From CAMQVM01 sp044433405 (GTDB lineage Bacteria; Bacteroidota; Bacteroidia; Bacteroidales; Rikenellaceae): a stretch of 6,514 nt of DNA. Within the stretch, counting starts at the first letter, position 1. The number at the start of each line of letters is the position of its first letter. Under the pieces are notes generated by a model. That model ran no database searches. It had not been told where the DNA came from and saw nothing but the letters and a program-made list of their open reading frames with translations. Both the position numbers and the translations under genes were made by a program. Shown here in pieces: positions 1 to 6,301 of this stretch. Location of the stretch: the NCBI GenBank assembly GCA_044433405.1, contig JAWXTQ010000120.1:1-6514 (forward strand), written 5' to 3'.

Positions 1-16
1 ATAGTTTTTAAACTAT
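1..16. repeat. Short perfect inverted repeat at the left edge
   Basis: ATAGTTT (1-7) and AAACTAT (10-16) are perfect inverted copies separated by two T residues. The arms are AT-only apart from one G/C pair, and the loop would be very tight, so as RNA this is a weak hairpin. It may be the visible end of a longer structure beginning before the window, such as an upstream terminator, or a protein-binding palindrome. The rest of 17-95 is AT-rich, with no gene that I can support. Confidence 0.35.
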
Positions 17-98
17 AAAGATACTGAAAATCAGGGACTTATACAAATTTTTAAGACACTTATTTAATTGAATTTCATATATTTATGAGGTTTTTTTG

Positions 99-106
99 AA
101 TTTTTG
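99..106 (+). promoter_or_regulatory. Possible -7 box of the peptide gene
   Basis: AATTTTTG differs from the Bacteroidota -7 consensus TAnnTTTG only at its first base. It lies 13 bases before the ATG at 120, so transcription would begin just ahead of the start codon and leave a very short leader. I see no clean TTTG at the usual 19-21 bp upstream, so the call is tentative. A rival, TATATTTA at 78-85, also has one mismatch and also lacks a clear -33 partner. Confidence 0.3.
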
Positions 107-119
107 TCATGTAGTAAAG

Positions 120-365
120 ATGAAAACACTAAAAAAGATTTCATTAAAAAATGCGGAAGCATTAAATGATGCCAAGATGAAGAAAATTCTTGGTGGCATG
201 GCAAGAACAACAATTTGTTCGGTGACTTGTCCTAATGGTGAAGTACTAGGCCAATATTTTATATGTCCAGGTGATTGCTCTGCATCTTCACAATACTATT
301 TTTTAAGATGTACATATGAAGGAGCTACCTTGACTGCATATTGCAGCGATAGTACCTTAGTGTAA
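120..365 (+). CDS. GG-leader, six-cysteine peptide precursor (Bacteroidales natural-product-precursor type)
   Basis: This encodes an 81-residue secreted-peptide precursor. Residues 1-26 form a leader: a basic start (MKTLKKISLKN), an acidic/helical middle, then KKILGG with the double glycine at 25-26. This resembles the GG-Bacteroidales natural product precursor leader (TIGR04149-like), whose members are cut after GG by a C39-type peptidase/ABC exporter. The predicted core (27-81) has six Cys at 33, 37, 49, 53, 64 and 75, including two CxxxC spacings. An even number suits disulfides or thioether-type crosslinks, but which is unknown. The ATG at 120 is preferred over an in-frame TTG at 96, because the leader motif begins there and the extra eight codons overlap a promoter-like sequence. 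Stops TAA and TAG are in tandem. No processing or export gene is visible. A bacteriocin-like, signalling or structural role are all possible; the function is not known. Confidence 0.78.
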   Translation: MKTLKKISLKNAEALNDAKMKKILGGMARTTICSVTCPNGEVLGQYFICPGDCSASSQYYFLRCTYEGATLTAYCSDSTLV

Positions 366-373
366 TAGACTTT

Positions 374-407
374 CGTAGAAGTTGCTTACGCAACTTCTAC
401 GTTTCTC
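374..407 (+). terminator. Strong hairpin between peptide and lipoprotein genes (terminator or attenuator)
   Basis: CGTAGAAGTTGC (374-385) pairs perfectly with GCAACTTCTACG (390-401) around a TTAC loop, a 12-bp stem beginning nine bases after the peptide stop codon. The following tract TTTCTC is short and broken by C, so termination is probably partial. With no clear promoter in 366-432, the lipoprotein gene may depend on read-through. The hairpin would then set a high peptide-to-lipoprotein ratio, and might also protect the peptide mRNA 3' end. Confidence 0.7.
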
Positions 408-432
408 GAAAACAAACTAATATAACAACAAC

Positions 433-1587
433 ATGAAACAAAAAACATTATTCCACACACTTCTAGCACTATTGCTAGCGTCATGCACAACAACACCTAA
501 GCAGGTTGACAGTAATATCTACTCAATAAACTCTCTGGTGGTTTTAGATGAAGCAGTAGAGACTAATTTATCTGAAATTGCTACGAATTTTAAAATTATT
601 AAACTAGAGGCAACAGATGAGTCTCTTATCGGTTCACAACCAATTGTGTATCTTGCAGGTTCATTGCTTATTGTAAGTAGTATATCTACTCCTGTACGTG
701 TATTTGATGCAGAGAATGGGAAATTTAAATATGATATTAGCGGATATAATGACAGAGATGCTAAGGGATACAGTAATTCTCCTGCCCCAATGATTATTGA
801 TGAGAGCAAGAATGAGATCTTCCTAGAAAAGAATCAAGGCTTTGTAGTTCGCGACTACATAACAGGTGAATACAAACGTCAATTAGCGCCTGCTGGTTTC
901 TTTAAATATCAATTCTATAAGATTGTTAATGACACCACCTTCTTAGTCGCATTGATGAATTATTCTAAGACAGACAGTAGCGCACTAAATCTAGTCAAAC
1001 AACAAGATAGGTCAATAATAAAAGAGTATGGTTTCTTTGACGTAAATGATTTTGCAAGAATGGCTAGATCCTTCTATTGTCAGAGAATGTATGACTATAA
1101 AGACACAATTGGATATACATACTATAAAAATGATACAATTTGGGGATTTGATAAAGCGACACTATCACTAAATCCAAGATTTAAGTTAAATTTAGGGAAA
1201 TATTTAACTCCTAAAGATGTAAATAAAGATGTTAATACAACCTGGGATGCGTTTAATAACTATTTAGCTGTTGCAAATATCAGCGAGAGCAATCGTTATT
1301 TATTTATTACATTTTCAATGAGTGGTAGTTATTTTCTCTTTTTTGACAAAAAAACGGGTGAATCGAGATACATTGGAGGAAAAGGAGAAGAGATAGAAAG
1401 GTTTAATAATGACCTATCTGGTTATGGTCAATTTTTTCCACGTCAAATCACAAGCGATGGTAAAAGAGCATATAGTGTCACTCAAGCTTATGATTTCATC
1501 GAAATGGTGGGTGAAGAAAAGGCAGCAGAGCTAGGGGTAAAAGAGAGTGATAACCCTATAGTTATGATTGTCGACTTGAAAGAATAA
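433..1587 (+). CDS. Six-bladed beta-propeller lipoprotein
   Basis: This 384-residue protein starts with a lipoprotein signal: MKQK, a hydrophobic stretch (about 6-17) and lipobox LASC with Cys18 as the acylation site. TTTPK follows, without an acidic export signal at +2, so outer-membrane versus inner-membrane anchoring is not settled here. The body looks like the Bacteroidota six-bladed beta-propeller family (DUF5128/DUF4934/BF3164-like). Evidence is the N-terminal 'FKIIKLEATDESLIG' strand (53-67), blade-like segments such as VRVFDAENGK (88-97) and FLFFDKKTGE (301-310), and the family-like stretch YKNDTIWGFD...NPRFKLNLGKY (231-257), close to the usual 'DTIY...P+Y.idfG' pattern. No catalytic motif is seen. 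Such lipoproteins often sit beside small leader peptides in this phylum (family knowledge). A role in binding or handling the upstream peptide is an inference. The ATG follows an A-rich leader (ACAACAAC) without a Shine-Dalgarno site. Stops TAA-TAG are in tandem. Confidence 0.82.
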   Translation: MKQKTLFHTLLALLLASCTTTPKQVDSNIYSINSLVVLDEAVETNLSEIATNFKIIKLEATDESLIGSQPIVYLAGSLLIVSSISTPVRVFDAENGKFKYDISGYNDRDAKGYSNSPAPMIIDESKNEIFLEKNQGFVVRDYITGEYKRQLAPAGFFKYQFYKIVNDTTFLVALMNYSKTDSSALNLVKQQDRSIIKEYGFFDVNDFARMARSFYCQRMYDYKDTIGYTYYKNDTIWGFDKATLSLNPRFKLNLGKYLTPKDVNKDVNTTWDAFNNYLAVANISESNRYLFITFSMSGSYFLFFDKKTGESRYIGGKGEEIERFNNDLSGYGQFFPRQITSDGKRAYSVTQAYDFIEMVGEEKAAELGVKESDNPIVMIVDLKE

Positions 1588-1768
1588 TAGACAATATATT
1601 AAACTAACAAACAATGGTTAGAGCAGAATTTACAAGAATAGAGCTAAGTATGTTTCGCGATATCCGAGCACAGAAATAATGACCAATCTACCAACAAAGA
1701 ATCCAGCTTGATTCGTTATTGGCCTTGAATTTGCTGCTTTTAAAACATTAACTAATATTTTTTTATTT
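1588..1768. other. Intergenic gap with a possible 21-codon ORF
   Basis: No hairpin strong enough to be called a terminator follows the lipoprotein gene. A small frame at 1614-1679 encodes 21 residues (MVRAEFTRIELSMFRDIRAQK). Its ATG is preceded by AACTAACAAACA, much like the A-rich leader of the lipoprotein gene. I recognise nothing in the peptide, and 21 codons easily arise by chance, so I do not call it as a gene. The right-hand part carries the possible nitroreductase promoter. Confidence 0.3.
1730..1763 (+). promoter_or_regulatory. Possible nitroreductase promoter
   Basis: TTTG at 1730-1733 could be the -33 element. TATTTTTT at 1756-1763 matches the TAnnTTTG -7 box except for its final base. 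The 22-bp spacing is slightly longer than the usual 19-21. Transcription would start almost at the ATG at 1769, giving a leaderless or near-leaderless mRNA. The alternative TAATATTT (1753-1760) has better spacing (19 bp) but two mismatches. Confidence 0.3.
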
Positions 1769-2422
1769 ATGGATGTTTTAGGTATTCTTGAGAGTAGGTA
1801 TTCTACAAAAGAGTTTGATTCTAGTCGTGAGATTTCACCCCAGATAATGGCTAGTGTGAAAAGGATTTTACAACTCTCTCCATCGTCAACAAATATTCAA
1901 CCGTGGCATTTTGTGTTGGCAACTTCTCAGAGTGCGAAGATGAAGGTGGCTAAGTCAACACAGGGATTTTTTAAATTTAATGAACATAAGGTGCTTGATG
2001 CTTCGGCGGTAGTGATTTTTGCGTCTCGTGTAACTGCTGATGCCTCTTATATGGATTATCTTTCTGATAAAGAGGATAAGGATGGGCGCTTTGCAACGCA
2101 GGAGTTTAAAGAGCAGAATCATAAAGGTAGGTGTGCTTTCTCAAATATTCATCTTTATGAGCTGAAAGACCAACAACACTGGTTTGATAAACAGTTGTAT
2201 CTTAATCTGGGCAATTTCTTGCTAGGAGTCGCTGCACTTGGGCTTGATGCAGTGCCGATGGAGGGGTGTGATACTAAAATATTGAATAGTGAATTTGATT
2301 TAATTGCTAAAGGTTTTACTGCCTCGTTTATCGTGGCTATTGGTTATCGCTCGGAGTCTGATTTTAATGCTAAAATTCCGAAATCTCGATTGTCGATTGA
2401 TGATATAATTGAGCAGTGCTAG
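1769..2422 (+). CDS. nfsB: Oxygen-insensitive NAD(P)H nitroreductase, NfsB type
   Basis: This is a cytoplasmic FMN flavoenzyme that transfers electron pairs from NAD(P)H to nitroaromatics, nitrofurans and quinones. Relatives also reduce dihydropteridine. The 217 residues equal the length of E. coli NfsB and align with it, as I recall that sequence, without visible large gaps. FMN-contact positions are retained at R10, S12, K14, N71, K74, E165-G166, K205 and R207. The SPSSTN-QPWHF block is at 37-48, EDKDGRFAT at 102-110, and the dimer/flavin helix NLGNFLLGVAALGLDAVP at 146-163. Active-site residues T41, F70 and F124, which shape substrate access in NfsB, are also present. It appears to be a single-gene unit with a possible promoter just upstream and a terminator after it. 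It is probably not functionally tied to its neighbours. In an anaerobe such enzymes can activate or detoxify nitroimidazoles; which applies here cannot be read from the sequence. Confidence 0.93.
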   Translation: MDVLGILESRYSTKEFDSSREISPQIMASVKRILQLSPSSTNIQPWHFVLATSQSAKMKVAKSTQGFFKFNEHKVLDASAVVIFASRVTADASYMDYLSDKEDKDGRFATQEFKEQNHKGRCAFSNIHLYELKDQQHWFDKQLYLNLGNFLLGVAALGLDAVPMEGCDTKILNSEFDLIAKGFTASFIVAIGYRSESDFNAKIPKSRLSIDDIIEQC

Positions 2423-2450
2423 CGAGTAGTGTTGCTACATGGTGGTGAAT

Positions 2451-2496
2451 TCCTAGGTTTTTCTTTGAAAGATCTAGGAGTTTATTTGTTATTTTA
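2451..2496 (+). terminator. Intrinsic terminator after nfsB
   Basis: Bases 2451-2463 (TCCTAGGTTTTTC) pair with 2467-2479 (GAAAGATCTAGGA) around a three-T loop, giving a 13-bp stem with two G-T wobbles. A T-rich run (2481-2496, TTTATTTGTTATTTTA) follows. It lies 28 bases after the nfsB stop and before the next promoter, so it separates the nitroreductase from the export operon. Confidence 0.75.
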
Positions 2497-2569
2497 TCTC
2501 TTAAAGGCTTAACTATTTATTAATCATCCTTTTTAAAAATATTATTATTTAGGTTAATTTATGGCTATA

Positions 2570-2601
2570 TTTGGTTAATCTGTTTTTTTTATGTATTTTT
2601 G
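2570..2601 (+). promoter_or_regulatory. Canonical Bacteroidota promoter of the export operon
   Basis: TTTG (2570-2573), a 20-bp spacer, and TATTTTTG (2594-2601) exactly match the -33 TTTG / -7 TAnnTTTG housekeeping promoter. Initiation would fall around 2606-2610, leaving a leader of about 45 bases before the ATG at 2652. The promoter overlaps the TTG at 2571 that opens the longest reading frame, which argues against translation from that codon. Confidence 0.8.
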
Positions 2602-2651
2602 TCGCCAATAATGCAGGCTATTTAATAATTAGCAAAATAGATAAATACAAT

Positions 2652-5000
2652 ATGATAAAAATGTCCAAACTAAGATTATTCTTATTATCTCTTGCGGTGT
2701 TGGCTACAGTGCAGGCGAATGGTCAATCTCAAGACGAGTTGATCAAACAGGCTAAGTCGATGGGGGTTACTGACTCTCAGATTGATCAGGTGTTAAATTC
2801 GAATCAGAGCACCGTTAAACAAGACAACAAACAGTCGAATAACAAAGAGCTTAATGATGTTAGCGAAAGAGCTTTGACTATACCTACTGCAACTGAGCAG
2901 CAGGAGTCGAATATCAGTGCTAGTGCTAGCGTATTTGGCCGTGAGATTTTTAAAACAACAAATCTAACGTTCGCTCCAAACCAAAATATGCCTACACCTA
3001 AGGATTATGTGTTGTCGGCAGGTGATGAGGTGAAAATTAATATTTGGGGTAATTCAGAGCATAGCATAACTCAAAAAATACTTCCTGAGGGGAGAATCTT
3101 TATTGAGGATATTGGTCCTGTAACTTTGAGTGGATTGACTATTGAACAAGCTGAGGCGAAAATCAAGGCTGAGATGTCTAAAACTTATAGAGGGTTAAGT
3201 GATGGCACTAATGAGCTTTCGTTAACACTAGGACAACTAAGAACTATTAAAGTAAATGTTGTAGGTGAGGCGCACGTTCCAGGAACATATACGCTATCTT
3301 CTTTCTCGACAATATTCAATGCAATGTATATGGCGGGTGGTGTTAATGATATTGGTTCGCTGCGTTCTGTAAAGTTATATCGCGAAAATCAGCTTATATC
3401 AGAGCTTGATGCGTATGATTATCTTTTAGAGGGTAAGTCAGACAATAATGTCCGTCTTGAAGATGGAGATATGATTATTATATCACCATATAAAACATTA
3501 GTGTCAACCTCTGGAGAGCTAAAAAGAAACAGATCATTTGAGCTTAAAGAGGGCGAAACTTTAGAGCAAGTGTTAGAGATGGCAGGTAGCTTTAAGAGCG
3601 GTGCTTATAAAGAGAGTGTGCAGGTAGAGCGCGAAAATGGCTCTCAACTTACTCTTGAAATAGTTAAGGCTGATGAGTTTGGTGGTTTTACTATGATGGA
3701 TGGTGATAAAATCTCAGTTAAGGGTATTGCAACTAGATATGATAATAGAATTACTATTTCTGGAGCTGTTTGGTATCCTGGTGATTACCAACTTCGTGAG
3801 GAGATTAGCACCGTAAAACAACTAGTTGATGCCGCTTCTGGTCTTAAGGGAGATGAGTTTGCTGGTAGAGCGCAAATAGAGAGAGTTAATCCCGATTTTA
3901 CTACTCAAATAATAGCTGTAGATATAAAAGGAATAATGAATGGCACTTCAAGTGATGTTGAGTTACAAAAAGATGATATTCTTAGAATTCCATCGCTTTT
4001 TGACCTACGTCAGAAATACACTATAAAAGTGTCTGGTGCGGTGAATGATCCGATTGATAATCTTTTTTATCATCAGAATATGAGTGTTGAGGATGCTATA
4101 ATTATGGCAGGAGGGCTTAAAGAGTCAGCTGCACAGATTAGAGTAGATATTGCTCGTAGAATAAAAGATCCTAAATCAGAATCGTCACCAGAGCAGATTG
4201 TTGAGATATTTGAGGTGACATTGAATGATGGTTTGGCTATTTCGGAGAGTGGTGATGTTGTTGTTCTTGAACCATTTGATGAGATTTACGTTAAATATTC
4301 TCCTGGTTATAGAGCGCCTGAGGTTGTTTCTGTTAATGGAGAGATTGAGTTTAGGGGTGATTATATCTTGAAAGAGGTTAATACTCGATTGAGCGACGTG
4401 ATAAATTATGCTGGTGGTATTAGACCAACTGCATACGCTGCTGGTGCAAATATCAAACGTAGATTGACAACTTCAGAGAAAGAGCGTGTAGAGACACTTC
4501 TTGAGGTTAGCAAGAATGCTGATATGAAAGATTCTATTATTATGGCTAATATTGATATCGAAAGTTACTCTGTAGGTATTGATCTTGTAAAAGCGTTAGA
4601 GAATCCAGGTAGTGATGATGATATTGTTTTGGTTGATGGAGATGTGATTTATATACCTAAACTTCAGAGTACAGTTAAGATTAGTGGTAATGTATTGTAT
4701 CCTAATAGTGTAACCTATCAGAAAAACATGAAGATAAAGGATTATGTTGAAGAGTCAGGTAGCTATGGTAATAATGCAGTAAAACGTCCTATTGTGGTGT
4801 ATATGAATGGTAAGGTTGGGGTTACAAAGAGAGTTTTCTTCTTTAAGAAATATCCAAAGATAGAGCCAGGTTGTGAGATTGTTGTGACTAATAAGCGAGC
4901 AAAAAATAAAGCTTCGTTAGGTGATATCATCTCTCTATCTACATCTACAACTTATATGGCAGCATTGATTGCAACCGTTATTGATACAATGTCTAATTAA
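2652..5000 (+). CDS. Multi-SLBB polysaccharide export protein (Wza-related)
   Basis: This is the predicted exit component for capsule or exopolysaccharide. From the ATG at 2652 it has 782 residues; 2661 (779 residues) is equally possible. The frame extends to a TTG at 2571, but that lies in the promoter. A signal peptide (about 4-24, ending VQANG before QSQ) has no lipobox cysteine, unlike E. coli Wza. A short helical segment (DELIKQAKSMGVTDSQIDQVL) and a polar Q/N-rich linker follow. The Poly_export domain is at about 118-198 (YVLSAGDEVKINIWG...PEGRIFIEDIGPV). About six SLBB repeats begin near 199, 282, 365, 456, 557 and 674, seen as recurring 'I.VSG.V..PG.Y.L' strands followed by 'VDAAGGL'-like helices. 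A hydrophobic C-terminal segment (about 756-778) may act like Wza's membrane-crossing helix. Wza is about 380 residues with far fewer SLBB repeats, so this is an enlarged form, common in Bacteroidota. The Wzz-like partner starts eight bases after the stop. Confidence 0.9.
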   Translation: MIKMSKLRLFLLSLAVLATVQANGQSQDELIKQAKSMGVTDSQIDQVLNSNQSTVKQDNKQSNNKELNDVSERALTIPTATEQQESNISASASVFGREIFKTTNLTFAPNQNMPTPKDYVLSAGDEVKINIWGNSEHSITQKILPEGRIFIEDIGPVTLSGLTIEQAEAKIKAEMSKTYRGLSDGTNELSLTLGQLRTIKVNVVGEAHVPGTYTLSSFSTIFNAMYMAGGVNDIGSLRSVKLYRENQLISELDAYDYLLEGKSDNNVRLEDGDMIIISPYKTLVSTSGELKRNRSFELKEGETLEQVLEMAGSFKSGAYKESVQVERENGSQLTLEIVKADEFGGFTMMDGDKISVKGIATRYDNRITISGAVWYPGDYQLREEISTVKQLVDAASGLKGDEFAGRAQIERVNPDFTTQIIAVDIKGIMNGTSSDVELQKDDILRIPSLFDLRQKYTIKVSGAVNDPIDNLFYHQNMSVEDAIIMAGGLKESAAQIRVDIARRIKDPKSESSPEQIVEIFEVTLNDGLAISESGDVVVLEPFDEIYVKYSPGYRAPEVVSVNGEIEFRGDYILKEVNTRLSDVINYAGGIRPTAYAAGANIKRRLTTSEKERVETLLEVSKNADMKDSIIMANIDIESYSVGIDLVKALENPGSDDDIVLVDGDVIYIPKLQSTVKISGNVLYPNSVTYQKNMKIKDYVEESGSYGNNAVKRPIVVYMNGKVGVTKRVFFFKKYPKIEPGCEIVVTNKRAKNKASLGDIISLSTSTTYMAALIATVIDTMSN

Positions 5001-5008
5001 TACAGATT

Positions 5009-6091
5009 ATGAACGAACAAATTAATTCAAATAGTGAAGAGATTCAAATCAAACCCATAATTGAGGGCTTGTGGAGAAAAAGAAAGTTTATATTTAAATG
5101 GGTAGGTATTGGAATCTTTGTTGGGTTGGTTGTAGCCTTTAGTATTCCTAAAGAGTATAGAGCAGGAGCAAGATTAGCACCAGAGTTCTCCTCTCAGTCA
5201 TCAAGCAAATTGAGCTCTATGAGTGGCATTGCCTCGATGATGGGATTGAGTATGGGAGGCATGAATAGTGGTGGCGATGCTATTTCTGCACTTCTTTATC
5301 CAGATGTTGTTAATAGTGTCCCATTTATTACCGATTTGTTTTCAGTTGAGGTAACCACAGTTGATGGAGAGCTTACTACTACTCTTTATGATTATATCAA
5401 GGACGATCAAAAATCTGCATGGTGGAGCCATATCATTAGAGCACCTTTTAAGGTTTTAGGTTGGGTGATAGGATTGTTCTTGCCAGAAAAAGAGATGGTA
5501 GATGGTTTGAATATTGAGGCACTTTCACTCGAGCAAACAGAGATTTTTGAAGCTTTGAGAGAGAGAATTGCTGCTTCAGTTGACACTAAAACCTTTGTGA
5601 TTTCGGTAAGCGTAAAGATGCAAGATCCTAAAATTGCTGCTGATATTGCAAATATTGTAGTTGACAATCTGCAAGCATATATCATGGATTATAGAACTCA
5701 AAAAGTAAAGAAAGATTTAGAATATTCTCAACTAGTATTTGATGAGGCTCAGGTGAAGTATTATGATGCACAGCAAAAGTATGCAACATTTGAAGATGAG
5801 AACAAAAATATTACATCTTCTAGATACAGAACAGAATTAGAGCGTTTAGAGAATGAGATGTTGTTAAACTTTAACATCTATAGTACTCTAGCACAATCAC
5901 TAGAGCAATCTAAGTTGAAGGTGCAAGAACAAACATTAGTATATGCAGTAATAGAGCCAGTTACTCGTCCTACAGATGATTCTGAGCCTAATAAACCGCT
6001 AATTCTTATAGCTTTTACTTTCTTGGCTGGTTTGGCAAGCTGTGCGTATGTAGTGTTTAAAGATAAACTAATTGAGTTAGGCGATTTTTAG
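5009..6091 (+). CDS. Wzz-like chain-length determinant / polysaccharide co-polymerase without kinase domain
   Basis: This 360-residue inner-membrane protein would set polymer length or couple synthesis to export through the upstream SLBB protein. The Wzz layout is clear. It has a short cytoplasmic N-terminus, TM1 at about 29-45 after basic WRKRKFIFK, and a conserved post-TM1 strand (IPKEYRAGARLAPE). Next come a Ser/Met/Gly-rich segment ending DAISALLYPDVVNS (about 60-104), typical of Bacteroidota Wzz proteins, and a periplasmic alpha/beta region with a Trp-rich amphipathic stretch (136-158). A long helical region with coiled-coil character (about 236-306), a proline-rich EPVTRPTDDSEPNKP (316-330) and TM2 (about 330-350) complete it. 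Only ten residues follow TM2, and no Walker motifs or tyrosine cluster are present, so it is not a BY-kinase fusion. A separate kinase would have to lie elsewhere, if one is used. The eight-base gap to the preceding gene indicates co-transcription. No terminator is seen before the tRNA promoter. Confidence 0.88.
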   Translation: MNEQINSNSEEIQIKPIIEGLWRKRKFIFKWVGIGIFVGLVVAFSIPKEYRAGARLAPEFSSQSSSKLSSMSGIASMMGLSMGGMNSGGDAISALLYPDVVNSVPFITDLFSVEVTTVDGELTTTLYDYIKDDQKSAWWSHIIRAPFKVLGWVIGLFLPEKEMVDGLNIEALSLEQTEIFEALRERIAASVDTKTFVISVSVKMQDPKIAADIANIVVDNLQAYIMDYRTQKVKKDLEYSQLVFDEAQVKYYDAQQKYATFEDENKNITSSRYRTELERLENEMLLNFNIYSTLAQSLEQSKLKVQEQTLVYAVIEPVTRPTDDSEPNKPLILIAFTFLAGLASCAYVVFKDKLIELGDF

Positions 6092-6108
6092 ATATTATCT
6101 CTATTAGA

Positions 6109-6140
6109 TTTGCAGAATTAAAAAAAAATACATACCTTTG
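6109..6140 (+). promoter_or_regulatory. Canonical promoter of tRNA-Cys
   Basis: TTTG (6109-6112), a 20-bp A-rich spacer, and TACCTTTG (6133-6140) exactly match the Bacteroidota -33/-7 consensus. The predicted start near 6146 is about 14 bases before the mature tRNA 5' end, leaving a short 5' leader for RNase P to remove. Confidence 0.85.
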
Positions 6141-6159
6141 CACTGCAAATTAAACAAAG

Positions 6160-6230
6160 GGTCTGATGGCCGAGTGGTCAGGCACCGGTCTGCAAAACCG
6201 TATACAGCGGTTCGAATCCGCTTCAGACCT
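6160..6230 (+). tRNA. tRNA-Cys (GCA)
   Basis: This 71-nt cloverleaf has a perfect 7-bp acceptor stem (GGTCTGA 6160-6166 with TCAGACC 6223-6229). The D arm reads GCC...GGC with a GTGG loop. The anticodon loop CTGCAAA carries GCA at 6192-6194, reading cysteine codons TGC and TGT. The T arm is AGCGG-TTCGAAT-CCGCT (6206-6222). The discriminator base is T (6230), the U73 expected of tRNA-Cys. The 3' CCA is not encoded and must be added enzymatically. By the standard alignment the outermost anticodon-stem pair is a C-T mismatch, leaving four good pairs. It has its own promoter and terminator. Confidence 0.96.
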
Positions 6231-6233
6231 CAG

Positions 6234-6270
6234 AAAATCCCTCTTCACAGCGTGGAGAGGGATTTTATTA
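6234..6270 (+). terminator. Intrinsic terminator of the tRNA-Cys unit
   Basis: AAAATCCCTCT (6234-6244) pairs perfectly with AGAGGGATTTT (6256-6266). The stem continues inward through T-G and CAC/GTG to an AGC loop, about 15 bp in all. The right arm ends in TTTT and is followed by ATTA. It begins four bases after the tRNA and would also stop read-through from the export operon, which has no terminator of its own. Confidence 0.88.
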
Positions 6271-6301
6271 AATAGTCTTTAGAGATTATTAGCGATTAAT
6301 T

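Noticed and set aside
519..809. 96-codon reading frame on the minus strand
   Set aside because: It lies entirely inside the propeller lipoprotein gene in antisense. The product is low-complexity Ser/Leu/Ile-rich with no recognisable motif.
2571..2651. N-terminal extension of the SLBB protein from a TTG codon
   Set aside because: The region contains the consensus -7 promoter box and the predicted transcription start. The extension would also bury the signal peptide.
5407..5685. 92-codon reading frame on the minus strand
   Set aside because: It is antisense within the Wzz-like gene, whose frame has clear family features. The product has no recognisable motif and is best explained as a shadow.
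5009..6091. BY-kinase (Wzc-type) fusion
   Set aside because: The protein ends ten residues after the second membrane segment, with no Walker A/B motifs and no C-terminal tyrosine cluster.
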